Shown here piece by piece: positions 11,426 to 19,630 of a stretch of DNA of 64,000 nucleotides. Numbering within the stretch: the stretch's first letter is position 1; the number at the start of each line of letters is the position of its first letter. Source of the stretch: Nesterenkonia xinjiangensis (GTDB lineage: Bacteria; Actinomycetota; Actinomycetes; Actinomycetales; Micrococcaceae). The stretch spans positions 186,001 to 250,000 of the forward strand of contig NZ_JACCFY010000001.1 of the NCBI RefSeq assembly GCF_013410745.1. Direction: 5' to 3'. The translations under genes were made by a program, and so were the position numbers. The notes under the pieces were generated by a model that was not told the origin of the DNA, made no database searches, and worked only from the letters and a program-made list of their open reading frames with translations.

Positions 11426-11450
11426 CTTATTGAGAACTGATATCAATAAG
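11426..11450. promoter_or_regulatory. Inverted repeat, candidate metalloid-responsive operator
   Basis: Perfect 8-bp arms CTTATTGA and TCAATAAG separated by 9 bp, AT-rich against a GC-rich background, 16 bp before the ArsO-like start and 36 bp before the ankyrin gene. The TTGA...TCAA symmetry resembles ArsR/SmtB-family sites. No such regulator is encoded nearby, so any regulator would act in trans. Confidence 0.55.
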
Positions 11451-11472
11451 CGAGCATACGCGATCCCTCGGA

Positions 11473-11478
11473 TAGACT
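11473..11478 (+). promoter_or_regulatory. -10 box (leaderless type) of the ankyrin gene
   Basis: TAGACT ends 7 bp before the ATG, so transcription would start at or next to the start codon. The AT-rich inverted repeat lies just upstream. Confidence 0.5.
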
Positions 11479-11485
11479 GGGAGAC

Positions 11486-11917
11486 ATGCCACACGACCCC
11501 TCCCCCGACACCAACGGCGTGCCCGAGCTGACCGACGAACAGCTGGAGTTCCTCAACTCCATGTTCGATCTCGCACGTCAGGGCCGTGACGAGGAGCTGC
11601 TCGGCCTGATCGACCAGGGGATCCCCGTCAATCTGGCCAATTCCAAAGGTGACACGCTGCTGATCCTGGCCACCTACAACAACCACGCGGCGCTGGTGGA
11701 GGGCCTCATCAGCCGCGACGCCGACGTCGACCGGCTCAACGACCGCGGGCAGTCCGCCCTGACCTGCGCCGTGTTCCTGCAGAACGAGGAGACCGTGCGG
11801 ATGCTGCTGGCCGCAGGCGCAGATCCGCGCCACGAGGGCCAGAACGCCTACGCGGCGATCGAGATGTTCGGACTGGAGACCATGCGCACCGTGCTCGACA
11901 GCGCCTCCCAGGACTGA
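11486..11917 (+). CDS. Ankyrin-repeat protein
   Basis: A 143-residue soluble protein with three to four ankyrin repeats: VNLANSKGDTLLILATYNNH, VDRLNDRGQSALTCAVFLQN and a last repeat with LLAAGADPRHE. There is no signal peptide or membrane segment, so it is probably cytoplasmic. Ankyrin repeats bind proteins; no partner is evident. In other bacteria such small ankyrin proteins sit beside catalase or other stress genes; here it diverges from the arsenic-type operon and shares its 75-bp control region, which hints at metal or oxidative stress. Confidence 0.85.
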   Translation: MPHDPSPDTNGVPELTDEQLEFLNSMFDLARQGRDEELLGLIDQGIPVNLANSKGDTLLILATYNNHAALVEGLISRDADVDRLNDRGQSALTCAVFLQNEETVRMLLAAGADPRHEGQNAYAAIEMFGLETMRTVLDSASQD

Positions 11918-11949
11918 CCCGACGCCCCGGGATCCCTCAGGTGGAGCAC

Positions 11950-12063
11950 CCGGTTCACCCCACGGGTGCCCCCCCCCGGTGAACATCCTGATCACGCAGC
12001 AGCTGATGAGGCCGATGCTCACCCCGTCGATGATCGAGAAGGTCAGCGAGGCTCCTGCAGGTG
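11950..12063 (-). pseudogene. C-terminal remnant of an NCS2/AzgA-type purine permease
   Basis: Directly after guaD, a minus-strand stretch encodes SLTFSIIDGVSIGLISCCV followed by IRMFTG, matching the last transmembrane segments of AzgA-like purine permeases (pattern TFSI-xx-GI-xx-GFISY-xx-K-xx-TG). The rest of the permease and any start codon are missing, and a run of nine C lies at the end. It looks like a deletion scar of a transporter once serving the purine genes. Confidence 0.5.
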
Positions 12064-13371
12064 CGACGCACCAGAGACGACGCGTTCGCCGCCGATCCAC
12101 ACCGTGTCGATGTCAGCCGGTGACCCGAGGCTGAAGAGCTTGGCGACGACGTCCTGGGGGTCACGCGCATGTCGCAGCACCGTCTCCAGCGTCCCACCGG
12201 CACCTGGCCGCACCAGCACGGCGTCGAACTGCCGCCCCGCAGAGAGATCTCCCACCGTCTCGGCCAGACCCAGGGCCAGCGCTCCAGAACGGGTGCTCAG
12301 ATGCAGGAGGTCTGAGGGAGCCAGCTGCACTCCCTCAGCACCGAGCAGCCGCTGCCCGAAGTAAGCCTGCAGCCCTTCCTGGAAGAGCGAGAAGCCGGTG
12401 CCTGCGCCGACATCCGAGCCGAGGGCCACCGGCACACCGGCCGCAAGGTGCTGCCGCAGCGGGAACAGGCCGCTGCCCAGGGAGAAGTTCGACGTCGGGC
12501 AATGAGCTGCGGCAGTGCGGGTCTGGCCCATGCGCTCCAGCTCCGCAGCCGCGGGATGGACGTTGTGGGCCAGCACCGACCGCGGACCGAGCAGGCCGTG
12601 ACGGTCATAGGTGTCCACATAGTCGCGGGCCTCAGGGAAGAGCCGCCGGACCTCCTCGATCTCGACGGGGTTCTCATTGACATGCGAGGTGAACCAGAGA
12701 CCTTCGGACGGCCCTCCCCCTTCACGGAGGAGCACCCCGCAGGACTCCAGCATCTCCTGGCTCGCAGAGAGGGAGAAGCGCGGGGTCACCGCATAGCGGA
12801 GCCGACCCTGGCCGTGCCAGCGTTCTGCGAGCGCCCGGCCGACGTCGAGCGCCTGGGACGGGGTGGTCAGCAACGTCTCAGGAAGGATCCTGTCACTGAC
12901 CACCAGACCTGAGGTCATGCGCAGACCCACCTGCTGCGCCTGGGCGAACAGCACCTCCATCGCCTCGGGGAAATGCGACCCGAACACCAGCGCCGTGGTC
13001 GTGCCGGACTGGACCAGACCACTCAGGAACTCCTGTGCGACCTCACCGGCGTGGTCCGCATCCGCCAGCCGCTCCTCCTCGGGCAGGGCGCACCGGGCCA
13101 GCCAGTCCAGCAGCGCCATGCCCAGCCCACCGATGATGCGGACCTGCGGAAAGTGCACGTGGGCGTCCACCATCCCCGGCATCAGGATGCCGTCCCGCAG
13201 GTCGACCACCGGATGGTCGGGATGGTCCCGCCGCGCCGCCTCGACCCCGGTCCGTGCCAGGATGACGCCGTCGTCGTCGACGACGAGCGCGCAGTCCTGG
13301 TCGCTGCGAAGCCCTTCGGGATCCCCCAGGTCCCCGGGGGTATCGAGGACCCTGCTTCGATAGATCGTCAT
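12043..13371 (-). CDS. guaD: Guanine deaminase
   Basis: An amidohydrolase-family enzyme (442 residues) converting guanine to xanthine. Metal and catalytic motifs are present: PGMVDAHVHFPQ (HxH), TSHVNE, VLAHNVH, CPTSNFSLGSG and GSDVGAG. The ATG at 13369-13371 overlaps the xdhC stop as ATGA, so it is the fourth gene of xdhABC-guaD. Together with xanthine dehydrogenase it would feed guanine to urate. No urate oxidase gene is in the window. Confidence 0.9.
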   Translation of the reverse strand: MTIYRSRVLDTPGDLGDPEGLRSDQDCALVVDDDGVILARTGVEAARRDHPDHPVVDLRDGILMPGMVDAHVHFPQVRIIGGLGMALLDWLARCALPEEERLADADHAGEVAQEFLSGLVQSGTTTALVFGSHFPEAMEVLFAQAQQVGLRMTSGLVVSDRILPETLLTTPSQALDVGRALAERWHGQGRLRYAVTPRFSLSASQEMLESCGVLLREGGGPSEGLWFTSHVNENPVEIEEVRRLFPEARDYVDTYDRHGLLGPRSVLAHNVHPAAAELERMGQTRTAAAHCPTSNFSLGSGLFPLRQHLAAGVPVALGSDVGAGTGFSLFQEGLQAYFGQRLLGAEGVQLAPSDLLHLSTRSGALALGLAETVGDLSAGRQFDAVLVRPGAGGTLETVLRHARDPQDVVAKLFSLGSPADIDTVWIGGERVVSGASHLQEPR

Positions 13372-14192
13372 CGTGGTCGGCCGCCCTCCTGACGCTGCGC
13401 AGGATCGTCGCGACGGAGAAACTTCGCCGCCACGCCGACGGCGATGCTCGCCGGGTCCTTCCCTGGGATCTCCGCGATCCCGAGGGGGCATTCGATCCGA
13501 GAGATCTGCTCGGCCGAGTAGCCGCTCTCGCCCAGGCGCTTGCGGAACCTCGCCCATTTGGCCGCCGACCCGATCAGCCCTACGGAGGCGAGGTCCTCCC
13601 GGCCCAGCACGGCTTCACAGAGGAAGAGGTCCTCGGCGTGATCGTGAGTCATGATCAGCACATGAGCTCCCGCCGGCAGACTGCGGATCACCGTCTCCGG
13701 CGCCGGCGCATGATGGATCGAGACCCGGGCGTGGCCGCTGCGGATGTCCTCGGCCTCGGCTCGCAGCGCGTGCTCCTCACGACTGTCGACCAGGTGCAGG
13801 GAGATCGGCATCCGGGAGAAGATGCGGGCGGCCTCGTAGCCGACATGGCCGAGCCCGAAGATCGCGACCACCGGTGCGACGGCAAGGCGTTCGAAGAGGA
13901 CGGACACCTGCCCTCCGCAGCATTGCCTCCCGTGGAGGGCCGGGGCGTGCTCGGTCAGGGAGAGATCGAGGATCTCCGGGGCCTCAGCTTCGGAGGCAAG
14001 CATGCCCCGGGCATGCTCCACCGCGGTCTTCTCCAGGTTCCCACCGCCGATGCTGTCCCAGGCGGCGTCCGCCGAGACCACCATCTTCGCGCCTGCCTCG
14101 CGCGGGGCGTGACCCCGCGTCCGCAGCAGAGTGATGAGCACCCCCGGTTCGCCTCGGGCCTTCAGACCGCCGATCGCCGCATGCCAGTCCAT
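13368..14192 (-). CDS. xdhC: Xanthine dehydrogenase maturation factor XdhC
   Basis: A 274-residue accessory protein that binds and sulfurates molybdenum cofactor before insertion into XdhB. It has the N-terminal XdhC/CoxI domain with GGNLEKTAVEHA and a conserved GRQCCGGQV cysteine motif, then a Rossmann domain with IFGLGHVGYEAARIF. The ATG lies 3 bp after the xdhB stop. Confidence 0.93.
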   Translation of the reverse strand: MDWHAAIGGLKARGEPGVLITLLRTRGHAPREAGAKMVVSADAAWDSIGGGNLEKTAVEHARGMLASEAEAPEILDLSLTEHAPALHGRQCCGGQVSVLFERLAVAPVVAIFGLGHVGYEAARIFSRMPISLHLVDSREEHALRAEAEDIRSGHARVSIHHAPAPETVIRSLPAGAHVLIMTHDHAEDLFLCEAVLGREDLASVGLIGSAAKWARFRKRLGESGYSAEQISRIECPLGIAEIPGKDPASIAVGVAAKFLRRDDPAQRQEGGRPR

Positions 14193-14195
14193 CGG

Positions 14196-16529
14196 TCATC
14201 CGCTCGCCGGCACCGGGGTCTCTGCCGCTGCGACGGTCCGGGCCGCCTGCACCGCCCAGAACACGGCCTCGGGAGTGGCGGGGCTGGGGAGCTGCACCTC
14301 GACCCCTCCCGGGCCGAAGGCCCCCGCGGCGGCACGCAGCGCCTCCCGGACGCTGAATGCCAGCATGAGGGGCGGCTCCCCCACCGCTTTGGAGCCGTAG
14401 ACCACGCCGGGCTCGGTGGCCCGTTCATAGAGATGCACGGTGAACTCCTCAGGCATCTCGGAGAAGCTCGGCAGCTTATAGGTGCTCGCCGACTGGGAGA
14501 GCACCCGGCCACGACGTTCCGTCTCGGAGGTGTCCCAGCGGAAGTCCTCCAGCGTCAGCCAGCCGGCCCCCTGAACGAAGCCTCCCTCGATCTGCCCCAC
14601 ATCGATCATCGGCGAGAGTGAATCTCCCACATCGTGGAGGATGTCAGTCCGGAGCAGCCGATAGGCCCCGGTGAAGCCATCGACCTCGACCTCGCTGACA
14701 GCGGCCCCGTAGGCGAAGTACTTGAACGGCTCCCCCTGCATCCGTGCCGCGTCCCAGTGGATCCCCTCGGTGCGGTAGTAACCGGCTGCGAAGAGCTGAA
14801 CGCGCTGCAGGTAGGCGTGCCTGACCACCTCGGCGAACTCGAGGGCCCCCTCCTGGCCCAGCCCGCGCACCTGGCCCGCTTCGAAGCGCACGTCGTGGCA
14901 GTGGACGCCCAGGCGGCGAGAGGCCACCTCGGCCAGCCGGCCGCGGATCTGCTCGCAGGCGTTCTTGATCGCGCCGCCGTTGAGGTCCGCCCCGGAGCTG
15001 GCCGCCGTCGCCGAGGTGTTGGGCACCTTATCGGTCCGGGTCGGGGCCAGGCGCACCTGGTGGAGCGGGACGCCGAGCGCGGTGGCGGCGACCTGACGCA
15101 TCTTCGTGTGCAGCCCCTGGCCCATCTCGGTGCCGCCATGGTTGATCAGCACCGAGCCGTCCTTGTACACGTGGACCAGCGCCCCAGCCTGGTTGAACGC
15201 GGTGAAGTTGAAGGAGATGCCGAACTTCACCGGTGTCACCGCCATCCCCCGCTTGACATGCCGGTGCGAGACGTTGAACTCGGCGATCTCCTGGTGCCTG
15301 CGGGAGACTTCAGCACGCTGGCCCAGCTGCTCCCAGATGTCGCCGATCCGCTCAGCGTGGCGGACCGGCTGCCCGTAGGGCGTGAAGTCTCCGGGCCGGT
15401 AGAGGTTGCGACGGCGCAGCTCGTCAGGCTGAATCCCCAGTCGAGGTGCGCAGCGCCCGAGGATGTCCTCGATGACCAGCATGCCCTGTGGCCCGCCGAA
15501 TCCCCGGAAGGCCGTCTGCGAGGTCTTGTGCGTCTTGGCTATCCGGCCCAGGACCTCCACCGCGGGAATGAGGTAGGCGTTGTCCATGTGGCACAGCGCC
15601 CGAGACAGCACCGGCTCCGACAGATCCAGCGCCCAGCCGCCGTCGGCGGTGACCACTGCTCTCAGGCCCAGCAGATGCCCCTGCTCGTCGAAGCTGACCT
15701 CCCAGTCGGCGGCGAACGGATGCCGCTTGCCCGTCATCGTCATGTCCTGGGTGCGGTTGAGCCGCAGTCGCACCGGGCGGCCGGTGCGGACTGCTCCGAG
15801 CGCTGCCACCGCTGCGAGACCGTGCGGCTGCATCTCCTTGCCGCCGAAGGCCCCGCCCATCCTCAGCGACTGGACGATGACCTCGTGGGAGGGCAGACCC
15901 AGCACCTGGGCGACGATCTCCTGGGTCTCGCTGGGGTGCTGAGTCGAGGAATGCACCATCACCTGCCCCGCTTCATCGACGGCGGCGAAGGAGGCGTGGG
16001 TCTCCAGGTAGAAGTGGTCCTGCCCGCCGCACTCGAGGTGACCGCTGAAGCGGTGGGGCGCGCTCTCCAGCGCCGCGGCGGCATCACCGCGGCTGAGCAC
16101 CGGCTGACGCCCCTGGAAGCTGCCTGCCGCGATGGCCTCGTCGAGCGTCACCAGGGAGGGCAGCGGCACGTAGTCGATCTGCACGGCCTCGGCGCCCAGC
16201 CGCGCGGCCTCCTCGGTCTCGCCGAGGACCCAGCACACCGCATGGCCGTAGTACATGACCTCCGCGGGGAAGAGCGGCTCGTCCTTCTTGACGCCGGCAT
16301 CGTTGGTCCCGGGCACGTCCTCGGCGGTGAGCACCTCGACGACGCCGGCGCTGCTGCGCGCCCGGCTGGTGTCCATCGCCACGACCCGGGCGTGGGCGTG
16401 GAGGGACTGCACCGGCCAGGCGTGCAGCGCTCGAGGGTCTCGGGCGGCGAGGTCGTCGGTGTACAGGGCAGCTCCTGTGGCATGCAGCGCCGCACTCTCA
16501 TGTGACTCTGGTGCTCCGACCCCGCTCAT
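14196..16529 (-). CDS. xdhB: Xanthine dehydrogenase, molybdopterin-binding subunit
   Basis: A 777-residue large subunit of the molybdenum hydroxylase that oxidises hypoxanthine and xanthine to urate. Moco and active-site motifs: GGAFGGKEMQ, TAFRGFGGPQG, GTEMGQGLHTK, and KAVGEPPLMLA with the catalytic Glu. The ATG at 16527-16529 has a strong AGGAGGTG site and overlaps the xdhA stop (ATGA). Confidence 0.95.
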   Translation of the reverse strand: MSGVGAPESHESAALHATGAALYTDDLAARDPRALHAWPVQSLHAHARVVAMDTSRARSSAGVVEVLTAEDVPGTNDAGVKKDEPLFPAEVMYYGHAVCWVLGETEEAARLGAEAVQIDYVPLPSLVTLDEAIAAGSFQGRQPVLSRGDAAAALESAPHRFSGHLECGGQDHFYLETHASFAAVDEAGQVMVHSSTQHPSETQEIVAQVLGLPSHEVIVQSLRMGGAFGGKEMQPHGLAAVAALGAVRTGRPVRLRLNRTQDMTMTGKRHPFAADWEVSFDEQGHLLGLRAVVTADGGWALDLSEPVLSRALCHMDNAYLIPAVEVLGRIAKTHKTSQTAFRGFGGPQGMLVIEDILGRCAPRLGIQPDELRRRNLYRPGDFTPYGQPVRHAERIGDIWEQLGQRAEVSRRHQEIAEFNVSHRHVKRGMAVTPVKFGISFNFTAFNQAGALVHVYKDGSVLINHGGTEMGQGLHTKMRQVAATALGVPLHQVRLAPTRTDKVPNTSATAASSGADLNGGAIKNACEQIRGRLAEVASRRLGVHCHDVRFEAGQVRGLGQEGALEFAEVVRHAYLQRVQLFAAGYYRTEGIHWDAARMQGEPFKYFAYGAAVSEVEVDGFTGAYRLLRTDILHDVGDSLSPMIDVGQIEGGFVQGAGWLTLEDFRWDTSETERRGRVLSQSASTYKLPSFSEMPEEFTVHLYERATEPGVVYGSKAVGEPPLMLAFSVREALRAAAGAFGPGGVEVQLPSPATPEAVFWAVQAARTVAAAETPVPASG

Positions 16530-18037
16530 GGGGACACCTCCTGGTGGGCTGCCGCCTCCACAGCGGCGTGGAAACAGGGCAGGGCCTGGTGGAGCATCGC
16601 GGCCCGGTATCGCGCGCTGGCTCGAAGATCGTCCAGGGGAGTGCCCTCTGCCGCCATGGTCGCCGCCGCCTCGTGGATGGTCTGCTCCGACCACGGCCTG
16701 CCGCGGAGCGCCTGCTCGGTGGCTGCGGCACGCAGCGGCGTGGCCGCGACTCCACCGAGTCCTATACGTGCCTCGGTGATGATGCCGTCAGCGACCTGCA
16801 GCGCGATGGCGACCGCGACCGACGAGATGTCGTCGAAGCGACGCTTGGCGATCTTGTGGAAGGCGCTGCGTCCCAGCAGCGGCAGCGGGATCCTGATGCT
16901 GCGGATCAGCTCGCCCTCCCTCAAGACGGTCTGGCGGTACCCGGTGAAGAACTCTTCCAGCGCCACGTGGCGCTCCCCTTCGGCGGAGGCCAGCACGACC
17001 ACGGCGTCCAAGGCCAGCAGCGTCGGGGCGGAATCGCCGATCGGCGAGGCTGTCCCCAGATTGCCTCCCAGGGTCGCGGTGTTGCGGATGAGCCGGGAGG
17101 CGAACTGCGGGAGGAGCTCGCTCAACAGCGGGACCTGTCCGGCCAGGGCGCGCTCGATCTCCGAGAGCGTCGCGCCCGCCCCGATGTCGATGACATCATC
17201 GTCCCTGGTGATATGGCGCAGCTCCTCCAGATGGTCGATCGCCATCAGCTTCGGCGGCCGGGAGTGCCGGATGTTGCGCTCGACGCCGAGATCGGTCGCT
17301 CCGGCCACGAGGACCGTCCCGGGCTCCTCGGCGAGCCGCTCCAGCGTCTCGTGCCAGGTGGCGGGCCGCCGGAACTCTGCACCCTCGGCCGTGAGCACAG
17401 TGGGCTGCGGAGCAGGAGCCGGGCGATCCTGTCGACGGAGGAGCGGGTCCTTCGCCGGCGCGGCACCGAGGGCATAGGCGGCGTCGCGGATGGGACGATA
17501 CCCGGTGCAGCGGCAGAGGTTGCCGCTGAGCGCGTGCAGGTCGAATCCGTTCGCCCCGTGGTCCGACGGACAGTCGGCCGCGGCATCGGACGCAGTGCCG
17601 GCCACAGGGCTGGGCGCCCGGTCGGCCCGGTAATACTCCGCCGCCATGGCGCAGACGAAGCCAGGAGTGCAGTAGCCGCACTGGGACCCTCCGCGCCGAG
17701 CCATCTCCTGCTGCACCGGGTGCAGCTCGTCCAGGGTCTTCTCCAGGGCGGCATCAGGGGCGGAGGCACCGGCGAGCCCTTCGGCGGTGATCACCTCGTG
17801 ACCCACGAAGGCCGCCGCAGGCGGCAGGCAGGCGTTGACGGCCGTCCAGCGTGAGCGCTGCGGCCCGTCCGGCCGCGCCACCAGCACCGCGCAGGCTCCG
17901 CACTCTCCCTCGGCGCAGCCTTCCTTGGCGCCGGTCAGCCCACGGCTCCGCAGCCAGTCCAGGAGGTTCACACGAGGGACGATCTCGTCAGCAGCCTCGT
18001 CCCGTCCGTTCACCCTGATCTGCCATGACCCCGCCAT
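16526..18037 (-). CDS. xdhA: Xanthine dehydrogenase small subunit (2Fe-2S and FAD domains)
   Basis: A 503-residue electron-transfer subunit. The first 2Fe-2S cluster ligands are in CAEGECGACAVLV, the second cluster in GSQCGYCTPGF and NLCRCTGYRP. The FAD domain has LVAGATDLGVE and TLGGNLGTASPIGDS. The ATG at 18035-18037 follows AGGAGG. It begins the xdhABC-guaD operon only 73 bp after the argR stop, on the same strand. The operon appears inserted into what is normally a continuous arg cluster. Confidence 0.95.
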   Translation of the reverse strand: MAGSWQIRVNGRDEAADEIVPRVNLLDWLRSRGLTGAKEGCAEGECGACAVLVARPDGPQRSRWTAVNACLPPAAAFVGHEVITAEGLAGASAPDAALEKTLDELHPVQQEMARRGGSQCGYCTPGFVCAMAAEYYRADRAPSPVAGTASDAAADCPSDHGANGFDLHALSGNLCRCTGYRPIRDAAYALGAAPAKDPLLRRQDRPAPAPQPTVLTAEGAEFRRPATWHETLERLAEEPGTVLVAGATDLGVERNIRHSRPPKLMAIDHLEELRHITRDDDVIDIGAGATLSEIERALAGQVPLLSELLPQFASRLIRNTATLGGNLGTASPIGDSAPTLLALDAVVVLASAEGERHVALEEFFTGYRQTVLREGELIRSIRIPLPLLGRSAFHKIAKRRFDDISSVAVAIALQVADGIITEARIGLGGVAATPLRAAATEQALRGRPWSEQTIHEAAATMAAEGTPLDDLRASARYRAAMLHQALPCFHAAVEAAAHQEVSP

Positions 18038-18110
18038 GCCATCCTCCTCTGCTGCATGCACGATGCGTCCAGCATCACACAGGAGGAGGCATTGCGGGAG
18101 CCTCACTCCG

Positions 18111-18641
18111 TCATGCGGATTCCTGGAGGTCGGTCTCACCTTCGGCGAAACCGCGGAACCGCGCGGCGGCCTCCGCGCCGCCGTCAGCTCCGGTGGTGAC
18201 CAGCATGATGGTGTCGTCCCCGGCGATCGTGCCCAGGATCTCCTTGAGCCCGGCGTGGTCCACCGCGCTGGCCAGGAACTGCGCGGCACCCGGAGGGGTG
18301 CGCAGGATGACCAGGTTCGCACTGGCCTCCGCCGAGACCAGCAGGTCCCGGCAGAGCGCCACCAGCCGGGCCAGAGTGGTGGCCTCGGTCTGGTCCGACT
18401 GCAGCTCCCGCTCGTGGCCCTCCCCCGGCACCGCGTAGATCAGCGCGCCGTCGGCGCCTCGGACCCGCGCCGCGCCGATCTCCACCAGATCCCGGGACAG
18501 CGTGCCCTGCGTGACCCGCACGCCCTCCTCAGCCAGCTGCTCGACCAGCTCGGCCTGGGACCGGAGGGCGCCGCGGGTGATCAGCTCGCGGATCTTCGCG
18601 TGACGGGCGGTCTTGGTGGTCGGGGTGGTGTGCGAGCTCAT
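18111..18641 (-). CDS. argR: Arginine repressor
   Basis: A 176-residue ArgR/AhrC regulator that binds ARG boxes as an arginine-dependent hexamer. The winged helix (KIRELITRGALRSQAELVEQ) carries the recognition region with VTQGTLSRDL; the C-terminal oligomerisation and arginine-binding part includes GTIAGDDTIMLV. The start codon overlaps the argF stop (ATGA). It is the last gene of argCJBDFR. Confidence 0.95.
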   Translation of the reverse strand: MSSHTTPTTKTARHAKIRELITRGALRSQAELVEQLAEEGVRVTQGTLSRDLVEIGAARVRGADGALIYAVPGEGHERELQSDQTEATTLARLVALCRDLLVSAEASANLVILRTPPGAAQFLASAVDHAGLKEILGTIAGDDTIMLVTTGADGGAEAAARFRGFAEGETDLQESA

Positions 18642-19630
18642 CGTCGAGGGATCTCCTCACCCTGCTCGCCGGCACGCACCTGGGCGACCGTGGCGTCATC
18701 GGCGAGGCCGGACTCGACCAGCAGCCAGGCCATCAGCGCCTTCTGCGCATGGAGCCGGTTCTCAGCCTCGTCCCAGACCACGGACTGCGGGCCGTCGATG
18801 ACCTCCGCACCGATCTCCACCCCCCGATAGGCCGGCAGGCAGTGCAGCACGATCGCACCCTCGGCCGCGCGGGCCATCGCCGCGGCGTCCACCCGGTAGT
18901 CGCCGAAGAGCCGCATCCGCTGCTCCTTCTCGTCCTCCTGCCCCATGGAGACCCAGGTGTCGGTGGCGACGACGTCGGCCCCCTCCAGTGCCAGGGCTGC
19001 CTCGGTGGTGATGGTCACCGAACCGCCGGTGAGTCCGGCCCGCTCCTGAGCGGCCGCGACGATCCGCTCCTCCGGCAGATGATCCTGCGGGCCGGCGATG
19101 CGCACATCCATGCCGGCATTGACCCCGGCCAGCAGATAGGAGTTGGCCATGTTGTTGGCCGCATCCCCCAGGTAGGCCAGCGAACGGCCCGTCAGCTCGC
19201 CCAGATGCTCACGGACGGTGAGCAGATCGGCCAGCAGCTGGCAGGGGTGGTAGTCGTCGGAGAGCGCGTTGATCACCGGCACGCGGCTGTGCTCGGCCAT
19301 CTCCTCGAGCCCCGACTGGGCGTAGGTGCGCCAGACGATCAGCGAGACCATCCGGTCCAGCACGTTCGCCGTGTCCGCGATGGACTCCTTGTGGCCCAGC
19401 TGCGACTCTCCGGGGTTCACGATCAGCGGCGCCCCGCCCAGCGCGGAGATCCCGGCGGCGAAGGACACCCGGGTGCGGGTGGAGGTCTTGTCGAAGAACA
19501 CCGCGGCGGTCTGCGGACCGGCCAGCGGCCTGACCGCGTACGGGGCGGCCTTCATCGCTGCCGCGAGGGTCAGCACCCGGTCCAGCTCCTCGGGGCTCAG
19601 ATCCAGGTCAGCGAGCAGGTGGCGGGTCAT
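18638..19630 (-). CDS. argF: Ornithine carbamoyltransferase
   Basis: Forms citrulline from ornithine and carbamoyl phosphate. The 330 residues contain the carbamoyl-phosphate motif KTSTRTRVSF and the ornithine-site HCLPAYRG. It overlaps argD upstream and argR downstream by four bases each, so translation is coupled along the operon. Confidence 0.96.
   Translation of the reverse strand: MTRHLLADLDLSPEELDRVLTLAAAMKAAPYAVRPLAGPQTAAVFFDKTSTRTRVSFAAGISALGGAPLIVNPGESQLGHKESIADTANVLDRMVSLIVWRTYAQSGLEEMAEHSRVPVINALSDDYHPCQLLADLLTVREHLGELTGRSLAYLGDAANNMANSYLLAGVNAGMDVRIAGPQDHLPEERIVAAAQERAGLTGGSVTITTEAALALEGADVVATDTWVSMGQEDEKEQRMRLFGDYRVDAAAMARAAEGAIVLHCLPAYRGVEIGAEVIDGPQSVVWDEAENRLHAQKALMAWLLVESGLADDATVAQVRAGEQGEEIPRR

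Noticed and set aside
11972-11980. Run of nine C as a phase-variation tract
   Set aside because: It lies outside any intact gene, at the end of a permease remnant, so slippage would have no clear effect.
14634-16505. A 623-codon plus-strand frame opposite xdhB
   Set aside because: Shadow of a gene with intact molybdopterin motifs.
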